DNA of 36,822 nt from an uncultured Oribacterium sp. (GTDB taxonomy: Bacteria; Bacillota; Clostridia; Lachnospirales; Lachnospiraceae). Location: assembly GCA_900772695.1 (NCBI GenBank), contig CAAGRO010000247.1, forward strand, positions 1-36,822. The letters are read 5' to 3'. A program made the translations under genes and the position numbers. A model generated the notes under the pieces. That model did no database searches. It was not told where the DNA came from and saw only the letters and a program-made list of their open reading frames with translations. This document shows, one piece after another, positions 1 to 7,741 of this stretch. Each line of letters begins with the position of its first letter. Position 1 is the stretch's first letter.

Positions 1-628
1 ACATATAAAGCCAGCGATTGTTCGGATGCATCGCGGCATGCCGCGGCTCGTCCCAGGTTCTCGCCATGAAACGATCCGTCTCGCTGAGTCTTCCGGTCGC
101 TGCATCATACTTCAGCGCACGCATCTGTCCGTAGCCGTTGATTCTTCCCTGTGCACAGGCAAAAATATAGTTCTTCTTCTGATCCCAGAGGCACTGGTGC
201 ACGGTCGACACCTTTCCTTCTTCCTTTCCTTCGTAGGTGAAGGTTGCGATCACCTCACCGAGGGAACCATCCGCGTTCCGCGCGATGGTATAGAGCGTTC
301 CGCCCTGAAGCGTCGCCACGATCACATGCTTGTTCTCTTTATCCACGGTGATATCCACTGGATTCTTTCCACCGATATCGATGGTGTTCAGGTGCTTCAG
401 TGTGCCATCCTCCTGAATCGCATAGGAAGAAACGAGGGTCAGATCCCCATGCACGCTGTAGAGATACTTCTTCTCCTGATCGATGCACTGAAAACTCGGG
501 TTATCCTCGGTAAAAAGACACTGCTTCTCCTTCCAGCTGCCATCCGGCATGATCTCATACACGACGAGTCCCTCACCACGGGCGTTTCTCTGTTTCGTTG
601 TACGACAACCCACATACGCGTATTTCAT
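1..628 (-). CDS. Lactonase-family beta-propeller protein, 3' end cut by window edge
   Basis: Only the first 209 codons are visible; the gene runs off the left edge. The protein starts MKYAYVGCRTTKQRNARGEG and shows repeated beta-propeller strands (for example VYEIMPDGSW, KYLYSVHGD, NPVDITVDKENKHVIVA, RHAAMHPNNRWLYM). This layout is typical of the lactonase / 6-phosphogluconolactonase-like family, a seven-bladed cytoplasmic propeller. The ATG is preceded by AAAGGAGAG at good spacing. It lies 124 nt downstream of the aconitase gene on the same strand with no clear terminator between them, so co-transcription is plausible. Whether it hydrolyses 6-phosphogluconolactone or another lactone cannot be told from this fragment, so no symbol is given. 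Confidence 0.8.
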   Translation of the reverse strand, partial: MKYAYVGCRTTKQRNARGEGLVVYEIMPDGSWKEKQCLFTEDNPSFQCIDQEKKYLYSVHGDLTLVSSYAIQEDGTLKHLNTIDIGGKNPVDITVDKENKHVIVATLQGGTLYTIARNADGSLGEVIATFTYEGKEEGKVSTVHQCLWDQKKNYIFACAQGRINGYGQMRALKYDAATGRLSETDRFMARTWDEPRHAAMHPNNRWLYM

Positions 629-752
629 CTTTACTCTCCTTTATATCCGCCACAGCCCGAAGCACGGTCCTTCGTTCGGCCAATGCTTCCGGCGCGGCAT
701 CCTCATGACGCCTTCCAGTCATGCTTCCACGAAGTCCGGCGTTCTATCCACC

Positions 753-2735
753 TTAGTTCTCGAGATCCTCCGCCTTGAGAACCCCCATCTCGACGAGCTG
801 CTGCTTGAGATAGCGGAGCTGTCCTCCGGCGAGCACGACGGCGGTCTCTGCATCGGAAAGCTCAAGGCGACACTTGAAGCTGAAATCCTTCGTCACGTCA
901 CGTACGGTGACCTCTCTCGTCGGAATCTGCGCGGTGAAATCATCGATGGCGAGCTCATCCATCTGATCGAGCTTATCGTAATCCGCCGGATCCTCGAAGA
1001 GCATCGGTACGACGCCATGATTGATGAGATTTCCCTTATGGATACGGGCGATGCTCTTTGCGATGACAGCCTTTACACCGAGGTACATCGGATTGATGGC
1101 GGCATGCTCACGGGAGGATCCCTGACCATAGTTCTCACCACCGACGATGATGGACTTTCCAAGTTCCTTTGCACGCTCGGAGAAGGTCGGATCATAACGG
1201 TTGTAGCAGTACTTCGACATCAGCGGGATGTTCGAACGCATCGAGGAGAACTCTGCACCGGCAGGTGTGATATCATCCGTCGAGATATTCTCTCCAGCCT
1301 TCAGTGAAATCTTCACCTGGAGGTTCTTCTCCGGCTTCTCCGGTACCGGAAGGAAGGCGATGTTCGGTCCCTTCAGCACCTCAACCTTTTCTCTTTCCTC
1401 TTCCGGAAGCGGCGGGATGATCATCGCATCATCGACGATGTAGTGTACCGGCTCCTGGATTGCAGCGAGCTTTTCCACATCCGCGCCCATGATTTCCTCC
1501 GCCGTTGCGAAGGTGCCCTTGATGGCCGTAGCGGCTGCGGTCTCCGGTGAAACGAGATAAACATTGGCATTCGGTGAACCTGCGCGGCCACGGAAGTTAC
1601 GGTTCGAGGTACGCACTGCGACACCGTTCGTCGGCGGCACCTGGCCGATGGCACAGCATGGTCCACAGCTCAGCTCTAGGATACGTACACCGGCATCGAT
1701 CAGCATGTCGAGGTAACCATCCTTCAGAAGCTGCTTATAGATCTGCTTGCTGGCAATACCCGCTGTGCACTGCAGATTCTCGCTGACATGGCGTCCCTGC
1801 ATGACGAGCGCGGCCTTCGCGAAATCGCTGTAGGAGCCGTTGGTGCAGGAGCCCATGAAGACCTGCTGCACGACCGGGTGCTCCTCGAGTGTGCTCATCG
1901 GTACGACATTATCCGGCTGATGTGGCAGGGCGATGAGCGGCTCGAGGCGGCTGAGGTCGAGGTTCATCTCCTCGTCGTACTCGGCATCCGCATCCGGAAG
2001 GAACTCGGTATACTGGTCACCACGCTCCTGTGCCTCCATAAAGGCCTTAACGACTTCGTCGGCCGGGAAGATCGAGGTGGTGGCCCCCATCTCGGCACCC
2101 ATGTTGGCGATGGTAAGACGCTCCGGGACAGACAGGGTCTTCACGCCCTCACCCACGTACTCGAACACCTTCCCGAGGCCACCCTTGATGGTGACGCGGC
2201 GAAGCATCTCGAGGACGACTTCCTTTGCGTTTACGCCGGCCTTCAGCTTGCCCGTGAGGTTTACCTTGACGACCTTCGGCATCGTGAGACGCATCGGCAC
2301 ACCGGCCATCGCGGTCGTGATATCCATACCGCCGACGCCGATAGACAGCATGCCGACGGCACCGCCCGATGGGGTATGGCTGTCGCCACCCATCAGAAGC
2401 TCACCCGGGGTTGCGAAACGGGAGGTCTGCACCATATGACAGATGCCATTTCCCGGTCTCGATACATATACGCCAGTCTTCTCTGCGATGGTCCTGAGAT
2501 AATTATGATCGTCCGGTGTTTTGAAATCGATGTACAGCAGATTGTGATCGAGATGCGACACCGAGGTCTTCACCTGTGTCGGGATGCCCAGCTGCTCGAA
2601 GCCGAGATAGGTCATGACCGCATTGATATCGTGGGTCAGGGTCTGATCGACCTTTACAAATACATCCTCGCCCGGTACCATCGAACCCTTCACCATGTGG
2701 GAACGGATGATTTTTCTCGTTAATGAATCGCCCAT
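753..2735 (-). CDS. acnA: Aconitate hydratase, small Aquifex-type
   Basis: A 660-residue aconitase-family enzyme that interconverts citrate and isocitrate via cis-aconitate using a 4Fe-4S cluster. Visible motifs are GGDSHTPSGGAVG near residue 116, the first cluster cysteine C297 in MGSCTNG, and C357 and C360 in LSCGPCCAIG, followed by the conserved TSNRNFRGRAG segment. The C-terminal swivel domain is present (GENYGQGSSREHAA). The length fits the short aconitase type of anaerobes rather than the roughly 900-residue AcnA or AcnB. I chose the ATG at 2735 because AGGAGG lies 8 nt upstream; an in-frame ATG 11 codons earlier has no comparable site. No citrate synthase or isocitrate dehydrogenase is adjacent. 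The likely role is in citrate-to-2-oxoglutarate supply for glutamate, which is inference. The gene symbol is used loosely. Confidence 0.93.
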   Translation of the reverse strand: MGDSLTRKIIRSHMVKGSMVPGEDVFVKVDQTLTHDINAVMTYLGFEQLGIPTQVKTSVSHLDHNLLYIDFKTPDDHNYLRTIAEKTGVYVSRPGNGICHMVQTSRFATPGELLMGGDSHTPSGGAVGMLSIGVGGMDITTAMAGVPMRLTMPKVVKVNLTGKLKAGVNAKEVVLEMLRRVTIKGGLGKVFEYVGEGVKTLSVPERLTIANMGAEMGATTSIFPADEVVKAFMEAQERGDQYTEFLPDADAEYDEEMNLDLSRLEPLIALPHQPDNVVPMSTLEEHPVVQQVFMGSCTNGSYSDFAKAALVMQGRHVSENLQCTAGIASKQIYKQLLKDGYLDMLIDAGVRILELSCGPCCAIGQVPPTNGVAVRTSNRNFRGRAGSPNANVYLVSPETAAATAIKGTFATAEEIMGADVEKLAAIQEPVHYIVDDAMIIPPLPEEEREKVEVLKGPNIAFLPVPEKPEKNLQVKISLKAGENISTDDITPAGAEFSSMRSNIPLMSKYCYNRYDPTFSERAKELGKSIIVGGENYGQGSSREHAAINPMYLGVKAVIAKSIARIHKGNLINHGVVPMLFEDPADYDKLDQMDELAIDDFTAQIPTREVTVRDVTKDFSFKCRLELSDAETAVVLAGGQLRYLKQQLVEMGVLKAEDLEN

Positions 2736-2939
2736 ATGTTTACCTCCTGAAATAAACCATGTTTCCATCCACTCTTTTCATGCGGCCGTCTGTCTTCGGA
2801 CATTCTCGTATGTGCGATGCCGAAAGCAGAAAAGAAATAGCTTGTATCACTATCCGTCATGAAAGTGGTTATTTATTTATCATTCTGTACTTCGATTGTA
2901 CTGTGCCGCGCGCGTGAAGAGGAAATGCAATAAAGAAAT

Positions 2940-2966
2940 AAGGGCATTCCATAATGGAATGCCCTT
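2940..2966. other. Perfect 12-bp-arm hairpin upstream of aconitase
   Basis: AAGGGCATTCCA at 2940-2951 is the exact reverse complement of TGGAATGCCCTT at 2955-2966, with a 3-nt loop. On the minus strand it is followed by a T-rich but interrupted stretch (TATTTCTTTATT), so it may be a second, weak terminator behind the nitroreductase gene. It could also be a regulatory stem or operator for aconitase. The other terminators in this window have cleaner U-runs. Confidence 0.55.
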
Positions 2967-3020
2967 GCCTGAATCGTTCTCCTATTCATAGTTTTCTTCT
3001 GATTAACCACCGTATTACGG

Positions 3021-3050
3021 TTTACCAGCGTTTACTCAGTTTTACCTGAC
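3021..3050. repeat. Three 10-bp-phased TTTAC direct repeats
   Basis: Three successive decamers begin TTTAC at 3021, 3031 and 3041 (TTTACCAGCG, TTTACTCAGT, TTTACCTGAC). A degenerate ATTAC occurs at 3014. Spacing of exactly one helical turn puts the repeats on one face of the DNA, as in direct-repeat operators. They lie after the nitroreductase terminator and before the aconitase leader, so they would serve aconitase if functional. No function is proven. Confidence 0.5.
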
Positions 3051-3066
3051 TCAAGTATTTCTGACT

Positions 3067-3097
3067 AAAAAAGAGACAGACGCTGAACGTCTGTCTC
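3067..3097 (-). terminator. Intrinsic terminator of the nitroreductase gene
   Basis: On the minus strand GAGACAGACG pairs perfectly with CGTCTGTCTC around a 5-nt loop (10-bp stem, 3073-3097) and is followed by a run of six U. It lies 44 nt past the nitroreductase stop codon. Confidence 0.9.
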
Positions 3098-3141
3098 CCA
3101 TCATCCCATGATTCGCACACTGTCATGTGATAGAATCATCT

Positions 3142-3726
3142 TTATTTCTTTTCGAGTACGATGTCCTCGAGCGCACGCTTCGGCACGTAGTGGGTGCCGT
3201 TTTCATCGCGATAGTAATTCACGTCGCCGTTCTCCGGCACCGGAACCAGCTCGATCTTCTCGGCCGGTTCTCCGATGGCGATGACCAGGACCGGTACGAG
3301 ACTCTCCGGAAGTCCCAGCACCTCGGTCAGCGGCTTCAGACCGAAGTTCCGGATCATGAGACAGCCGAGGCCCTTTTCAGTTGCTGCCAGCGTGATCGTC
3401 TGCGCGGTGATCCCGACATCGATCATCGCCGCCTGCATGTTCGGCTGAATGCCGGTATCCTGCAGGATGATGATGAACGCGGTCGGGTGTGTACCCGGCT
3501 TCGGAAGGTGCAGCTCCGGAAGGGCAGCTGCCCACTTCGTCGTCGCGAGGATGGCCTCTACCTCTTCGTTCTCCGTCGAGATATAGTACTTGAGCGGCTG
3601 CTTGTTTCCACCAGAGGCCGTCAGACGGGCATCATCCACCATATCGATGAGCTCGTCTCTCGTCACCTTCCTCTCCTCATGATACCCACGATAGCTTCTG
3701 TCCTTTAAAACCAGATCCTTCAGCAT
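3142..3726 (-). CDS. Nitroreductase-family FMN oxidoreductase
   Basis: A 194-residue protein of the nitroreductase fold. Members are usually cytoplasmic FMN-containing homodimers that reduce nitro compounds, quinones or flavins with NAD(P)H. Evidence is the N-terminal flavin-binding RSYRGYHEERKV segment, the DDARLTASGGNKQPLKYY stretch, and the central AMIDVGITAQTITLAATEKGLGCLMI helix followed by a LVPVLVIAIGEPAE strand. I chose the ATG at 3726, which has GGGGAG just upstream; the open frame extends 30 codons further but without a ribosome binding site. It is followed by its own terminator. A weak extended -10 (TGATAGAAT on the minus strand, around 3782-3790) could be its promoter. The true substrate is not predictable. 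Confidence 0.88.
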   Translation of the reverse strand: MLKDLVLKDRSYRGYHEERKVTRDELIDMVDDARLTASGGNKQPLKYYISTENEEVEAILATTKWAAALPELHLPKPGTHPTAFIIILQDTGIQPNMQAAMIDVGITAQTITLAATEKGLGCLMIRNFGLKPLTEVLGLPESLVPVLVIAIGEPAEKIELVPVPENGDVNYYRDENGTHYVPKRALEDIVLEKK

Positions 3727-3881
3727 GCTTTTTCTCCCCTGTTTTCTGTAGTTTATCCACTGCTCCAGTGATGATATACATATTCTATCACTGTACGAGC
3801 TGCTTCTCCCCATCATTTTTTGTCATACGTGCATGAACACTTCATCCTCTGCACACCAAAAACGGTGTATCCGCGTACGCA

Positions 3882-4535
3882 TCAAAGACCGATCACAGAG
3901 AGGATCTCCTTCGGGGAATCCACGATGTACATGGCGCCTGCATTGGCCAGCTCTGCACGGTCGCCGAAGCCGTAGGTGACGCCGATGGAATCGACCCCTG
4001 CCTCGACGGCACCCTCGATATCAAACATGCGGTCACCGATCATGACACAGTCCGCCTTGTCGAGCTTAAGCGCCTCGACGGCACGGTTGATGAGACGCGC
4101 CTTCCGGCTGTCATGGTCGCCGAGCTCCGGGCCGGTCTGGTAGCAGAAGTACGGCGCGAAGCCGAAGTGCTCGAGGATACGCTCTGCGAAGATGTGCGGC
4201 TTCGAGGTCACGAGGACGAGCTGTCGCCCACTCGCCTGAATCGCACGGAAAACGTCCTCGATACCGACATATGGGGTGGCGTCAAAGATGCCATCGGTCG
4301 GATAGACCTCGCGGTAGAGGGCGACGGCACGCTCCGCGTCCTGCGGATTCATGCCATAGAAGTTTGTGAAGCTGTCCATGAGGGACGGGCCGACAAACTT
4401 CCGGAGCTTCTCCTCCGGCTCATTCGGGTAGCCGAAGTGGTCGAGTGCATACTGCACTGATTTCATGATACCAGGACCAGAGTCCATGATCGTACCATCG
4501 AGGTCAAACAGAATAGCGGTATAGTTCTTCTTCAT
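3882..4535 (-). CDS. HAD-superfamily hydrolase, phosphoglycolate-phosphatase-like
   Basis: A 217-residue haloacid-dehalogenase phosphatase. Motif I is FDLDGT with nucleophile D11 and general acid D13. Motif II is LVTSKP near residue 108, and the metal-binding motif IV is MIGDRMFDIEGA near residue 167. A helical cap between motifs I and II places it in the Gph/PGP-like subfamily of cytoplasmic Mg-dependent phosphatases acting on small phosphate esters or nucleotides. The ATG is preceded by AAAGAGAAT. The gene is transcribed away from a LysR regulator across a 116-nt intergenic region with a perfect dyad, so regulation by that LysR protein is a reasonable inference. The substrate cannot be stated. 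Confidence 0.88.
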   Translation of the reverse strand: MKKNYTAILFDLDGTIMDSGPGIMKSVQYALDHFGYPNEPEEKLRKFVGPSLMDSFTNFYGMNPQDAERAVALYREVYPTDGIFDATPYVGIEDVFRAIQASGRQLVLVTSKPHIFAERILEHFGFAPYFCYQTGPELGDHDSRKARLINRAVEALKLDKADCVMIGDRMFDIEGAVEAGVDSIGVTYGFGDRAELANAGAMYIVDSPKEILSVIGL

Positions 4536-4570
4536 AAGATTCTCTTTCTTTCGTAATGTAATATCATTTC

Positions 4571-4593
4571 ATATGCAATTTATCTTAGCATAT
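4571..4593. promoter_or_regulatory. Candidate LysR-type operator, ATATGC-N11-GCATAT
   Basis: ATATGC (4571-4576) and GCATAT (4588-4593) form a perfect inverted repeat with an 11-nt spacer, in the 116-nt gap between the HAD gene and the divergent LysR gene. LysR-type regulators typically bind dyads with this spacing and often control both themselves and the divergent neighbour. It overlaps the proposed -35 of the LysR gene, which would suit autorepression. Confidence 0.5.
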
Positions 4594-4614
4594 CGGGTCC
4601 GGCTGTGGTACAGT
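4585..4614 (+). promoter_or_regulatory. Candidate promoter of the LysR gene
   Basis: TTAGCA (4585-4590), an 18-nt spacer and TACAGT (4609-4614), the latter preceded by a TG one base away (extended -10). Each hexamer matches the sigma-A consensus at four of six positions. The leader to the ATG at 4652 would be about 30 nt. Confidence 0.4.
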
Positions 4615-4651
4615 TAAGTTTATCTGTTTGTATGATATTCGAGGACGAATT

Positions 4652-5578
4652 ATGACCACACGTGAACTTCTCTATGTAAAAACCACCGCCGACACCGGCA
4701 ATATCTCGAAGGCTGCAAAGAAGCTTTTCGTCACACAGCCTTCGCTCTCGCAGTCCCTGCAGCGCATCGAGGACTCGATCGGCACGAAGATCTTCGTGCG
4801 CAGTCCCGATGGTCTGAAGCTCACCTTCGCCGGTGAGAAGTACTATCAGATGGCCTGTCAGGTGCTGAAGATCTATGACGACTTCTCATCGGAAATCACG
4901 GATATCAACGACCTGAAGGTCGGCCACATCAGCTTCGGTGTCACGCATCACCTCGGTGCGATCGTCCTGCCACAGATTCTTCCGGAGTACAATGCACTCT
5001 ATCCGGGCATCACCATCGATCTGTTCGAGGGCTCTACCGAGCCGCAGGAGCAGCATCTGATCTCCGGCGAGATGGACTTTTCCATCATGCATGCGCCGGT
5101 CTACGGTGTGCTCGCGAACCCGTCGATTCAGTATGAGGTGCTGAAGCGCTATCCCTTTATCATCGCGATGTCCCGGAATAATCCGCTGGTTGAAAAGGCC
5201 GTACCGACGCCGGGCTATCCTTATCCGGTGCTGGACGTAAAGCTGCTCGCCGACCAGCCGCTGCTGACCCTGCATAAGGAACAGCGTATCCGCCATGTCA
5301 CGGATTCCGTGCTGCGGAAGGCCGGGATTCAGCCGGAGATCCGTCTCCTGTGCCGAAACTACATGAGCCTCGAGAAGCTCGCTGCCGAAGGCATGGGTGT
5401 GACCCTGCTCCCATCCGAGTATGTCGCCGCAAACAGCTTCGAAAACCAGCCGGCCTTCTTCTCGATCGATGCCTCCTACCCGGCCTACTGGGATCTCTGC
5501 ATCGCCACACTGAAGGGTGCCTTCCTCTCGAAGGCTGACGAGTACCTGCTCGAGATTCTCCGAAAGAAATTCAGCTGA
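4652..5578 (+). CDS. LysR-family transcriptional regulator
   Basis: The only plus-strand gene in the window, 308 residues. The N-terminal winged helix-turn-helix (about residues 1-60) contains TGNISKAAKKLFVTQPSLSQSLQRIE, and the rest is a periplasmic-binding-protein-like effector domain starting near KVGHISFGVT. I chose the ATG at 4652, which has GAGGAC about 6 nt upstream; a TTG eight codons earlier is also in frame. It is divergent from the HAD phosphatase gene and convergent with the YitT gene, and the two convergent genes share a bidirectional terminator. The effector is unknown. The likely target is the divergent HAD gene and itself, by the usual LysR arrangement. Confidence 0.93.
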   Translation: MTTRELLYVKTTADTGNISKAAKKLFVTQPSLSQSLQRIEDSIGTKIFVRSPDGLKLTFAGEKYYQMACQVLKIYDDFSSEITDINDLKVGHISFGVTHHLGAIVLPQILPEYNALYPGITIDLFEGSTEPQEQHLISGEMDFSIMHAPVYGVLANPSIQYEVLKRYPFIIAMSRNNPLVEKAVPTPGYPYPVLDVKLLADQPLLTLHKEQRIRHVTDSVLRKAGIQPEIRLLCRNYMSLEKLAAEGMGVTLLPSEYVAANSFENQPAFFSIDASYPAYWDLCIATLKGAFLSKADEYLLEILRKKFS

Positions 5579-5668
5579 GATTCCAGACCTCGTCGCCCGG
5601 AGTCGCCGGACGAAACACTGAATTCCCGTGACGAGATGACATGCCCGCCAGAAACATTGCCCGTATAT

Positions 5669-5706
5669 AAAAAGCCGCCCACAGCATCCGACTGTGAGCG
5701 GCTTTT
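5669..5706. terminator. Bidirectional terminator between LysR and YitT genes
   Basis: AAAAAGCCGCCCACAG (5669-5684) pairs with CTGTGAGCGGCTTTT (5692-5706) with one mismatch and a 7-nt loop. Oligo-A on the left and oligo-T on the right let it stop transcription in both directions, as expected between convergent genes. Confidence 0.88.
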
Positions 5707-5720
5707 ACGTCTATTCAGAT

Positions 5721-6581
5721 TTAATCCTTCGGCTTCATGTAGAAGCGTCCGGCGAGCTCCGTCGTACGGATGGAGTTCACGAAGGCATGTGCGTCGATGT
5801 CACGGATACGCTTGATGACATGGCGGGCGCTGTCGGCGGCGATGACCGAGTAGAGTACCTGATGGTTTTTATGCTCATGGGCACCCTCCGCCTGCATGAT
5901 CGAGGCACCGTGATGGGTCTCATCGAAGATCATCTTCGCGATCTCCTCTGCCTTGTCGGTGACGATAAAGAGCGTCTGACGCTGGAAATCACGATAGAGG
6001 GTGTGCAGGGTCTGGGTCGATACATACTGGAACACGATGGAATACAGTGCCTTGTCCCAGCCGAAAAGGATACCGGCCGCACCCAGGATGAGGACATTAA
6101 AGCCCAGGATCAGGTTCCAGGTCTCCATGCCCCGCTTCTGGCTGAGGTAGATCGCGATGAAATCCGTACCGCCGGTCGTCGCATCCACACTTAAGCAGAG
6201 GCTGATGACTACGCCGTTGATGATACCGCCAAAGATGGCGATCAGCAGCGTGTCATAGGTGATGACGTGCGCCGGCATCAGATCGGTGAAAAAGCCGGTC
6301 AGGAGAATCATGATCAGCGAGAAGAAGGTGAACTTCTTTCCGATAAAGCGGAAGCCGATGTAGACCGGAATCGCATTCAGCAGGATATTGATCGGCGAGT
6401 ATGGAATCTCATGTGGCAGATACATCTGACTGATACGCTGGATCAGAATCGTGAGTCCCGTCGCACCACCCGGGTAGAGTCCACCGGTACGGACAAATGT
6501 CTTGATATTGATCGCCATCAAGAGCGAGGCCAGCACCACCGTGATCAGCCGGCGCAGATCCTTCTTCGCTTCGATTTTCAT
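5721..6581 (-). CDS. YitT-family membrane protein
   Basis: A 286-residue integral membrane protein. The N-terminal two thirds has about five hydrophobic segments and the family-typical TGGLYPGGATGLTILIQ and DATTGGTDFIAIYLS stretches. The C-terminal part, from about residue 205 (QTLFIVTDKAEEIAKMI to the FVNSIRTTELAGRFY end), is the small soluble DUF2179 domain. The biochemical function of YitT proteins is not established. The ATG at 6581 has AGGAGG at ideal spacing; the upstream in-frame extension of 27 codons runs through a terminator hairpin and was rejected. The upstream terminator at 6623-6647 leaves little room for a separate promoter, so expression may depend on read-through. Confidence 0.88.
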   Translation of the reverse strand: MKIEAKKDLRRLITVVLASLLMAINIKTFVRTGGLYPGGATGLTILIQRISQMYLPHEIPYSPINILLNAIPVYIGFRFIGKKFTFFSLIMILLTGFFTDLMPAHVITYDTLLIAIFGGIINGVVISLCLSVDATTGGTDFIAIYLSQKRGMETWNLILGFNVLILGAAGILFGWDKALYSIVFQYVSTQTLHTLYRDFQRQTLFIVTDKAEEIAKMIFDETHHGASIMQAEGAHEHKNHQVLYSVIAADSARHVIKRIRDIDAHAFVNSIRTTELAGRFYMKPKD

Positions 6582-6622
6582 TTCTACTCCTCCTGCCCCA
6601 TTGCAGATATGATGTAACATAT

Positions 6623-6647
6623 AAAAAGCAGGCTCATCAGAACCCGC
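6623..6647 (-). terminator. Intrinsic terminator after the unknown membrane protein gene
   Basis: On the minus strand GCGGGTTC pairs with GAGCCTGC (8 bp, two of them G-U) around TGAT and is followed by TTTTTATAT. It lies about 60 nt past the 6706 stop codon and 41 nt before the YitT start, so it could also act as an attenuator for the YitT gene. Confidence 0.7.
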
Positions 6648-6705
6648 AAGCATATAAGTCATAGCAGAATTTTATGCTTCTGGCAAGTCAAATTCACTAT
6701 TTTCA

Positions 6706-7614
6706 TCACTCCCGGATCACCACGAAACCGTCACTGTCCTCTTCGCCGATTTTCTCACCGCGCTCGTCGAGGATGGCCTTCGTATATTTCGTATACGCCT
6801 CCGGATGTGCGAGGAGTTCATCCGCACGTTTCTCGGTATAAAGCCCCTTCCGGTCTGCGATGATGGCCTCGAGATACGCATGTGCCTTCTCCTGGTCACC
6901 GGTACGAAGCGCATACTCGGCGAGCGCAAGCTGCATCTCCTTCCGGTAGATAACATTTCCCGCGTACTGGATCTCCTCCTCGAGGTACGGGATGTCCGCA
7001 TCCTGACGGCCCTCTGCCGCGGCGATCCGGGCTTCGTGTACACGAATCTGCTGCGCGAGATTTTCAGCGAGGCGTGCGGCACGCTTTTCCGAAACCCCCT
7101 TCAGCTTCTTCAGGTCCTCGATCTGGAAGCTGGCCGCCTCGAGATCACCGCGCAGAATCTGCAGGTTCGCCTTCTGATTCACGATGAGCGCGGAGCTCGT
7201 CAGCGCATGGATACGAAGCTCGTCCGGCTTCAGATCCTTCACCGCATCCCAGGCACCCTCGAAATCACCGAGGGCTTCCTTCGCAAAGGAAATCCAGTGC
7301 TGACCGTTCGCATACTCTGCGAGGTTCTTTGGGACACGGGCATTGACCGTCTCGAAGTTCTGCAGGAAGCCAGCCGGATCCGCGTCGGCATAGAGCTGCT
7401 TCTGCACGGCCTGCAGCCGTTTATTCGCGAGCATCGCGGCGAGCAGACGCCCGCCAATGACACCGGCGAATACCCAGAGTGCCCAGACAAACACCGCCGT
7501 CTTATCCGGATTATTCAGAATCTGCCCGTGAAAATAGATGAGACCGAGGACGCCGCCGAGCACCGCGCCGAGAAGCATGATGGCGTTCGCCATCCGCTTG
7601 TAGTAAACGATCAT
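6706..7614 (-). CDS. Uncharacterised membrane-anchored helical-repeat protein
   Basis: A 302-residue protein that I do not recognise as a named family. It starts with two hydrophobic segments (about residues 10-30 and 40-62) separated by a short hydrophilic loop. The rest is a long, almost entirely helical soluble region rich in Ala, Glu and Leu, whose spacing resembles TPR or other helical hairpin repeats (for example LAEYANGQHWISFAKEALGD, LALAEYALRTGDQEKAHAYL). The TPR assignment is inference; I cannot score the repeats. The ATG follows an AGGGGG site. The gene lies downstream of the 2-hydroxycarboxylate transporter, but a terminator separates them. Both genes share an identical 14-nt stretch around the ribosome binding site. 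Confidence 0.75.
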   Translation of the reverse strand: MIVYYKRMANAIMLLGAVLGGVLGLIYFHGQILNNPDKTAVFVWALWVFAGVIGGRLLAAMLANKRLQAVQKQLYADADPAGFLQNFETVNARVPKNLAEYANGQHWISFAKEALGDFEGAWDAVKDLKPDELRIHALTSSALIVNQKANLQILRGDLEAASFQIEDLKKLKGVSEKRAARLAENLAQQIRVHEARIAAAEGRQDADIPYLEEEIQYAGNVIYRKEMQLALAEYALRTGDQEKAHAYLEAIIADRKGLYTEKRADELLAHPEAYTKYTKAILDERGEKIGEEDSDGFVVIRE

Positions 7615-7652
7615 GGAAAATCCCCCTTTATGGATGTGATGAAGTTTTTATC

Positions 7653-7680
7653 AAAAAGGGTCGCCCGCGATGGACGACCC
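7653..7680 (-). terminator. Intrinsic terminator of the 2-hydroxycarboxylate transporter gene
   Basis: On the minus strand GGGTCGTCC pairs with GGGCGACCC (9 bp with one G-U) around a 5-nt loop, followed by TTTTTGATAAAAA. It lies 61 nt past the transporter stop and before the next gene. Confidence 0.85.
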
Positions 7681-7741
7681 ATACTGAACCAGCTGCTTAT
7701 GGTTCTGCCATATTCAATTTTCAGTTTCTCTACAGCGCGTA

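Larger units (their letters stand above)
2736..3141. other. 406-nt intergenic region between nitroreductase and aconitase genes
   Basis: No coding frame is supported here. Going down the minus strand it holds the nitroreductase terminator (3067-3097), a block of 10-bp-phased TTTAC repeats (3021-3050), a perfect 12-bp-arm hairpin (2940-2966) and about 200 nt of leader before the aconitase ribosome binding site. I could not find a convincing -35/-10 pair for aconitase; a TACAAT hexamer at 2896-2901 lacks a matching -35. The unusual length and the repeats suggest that aconitase regulation sits here. Confidence 0.6.
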
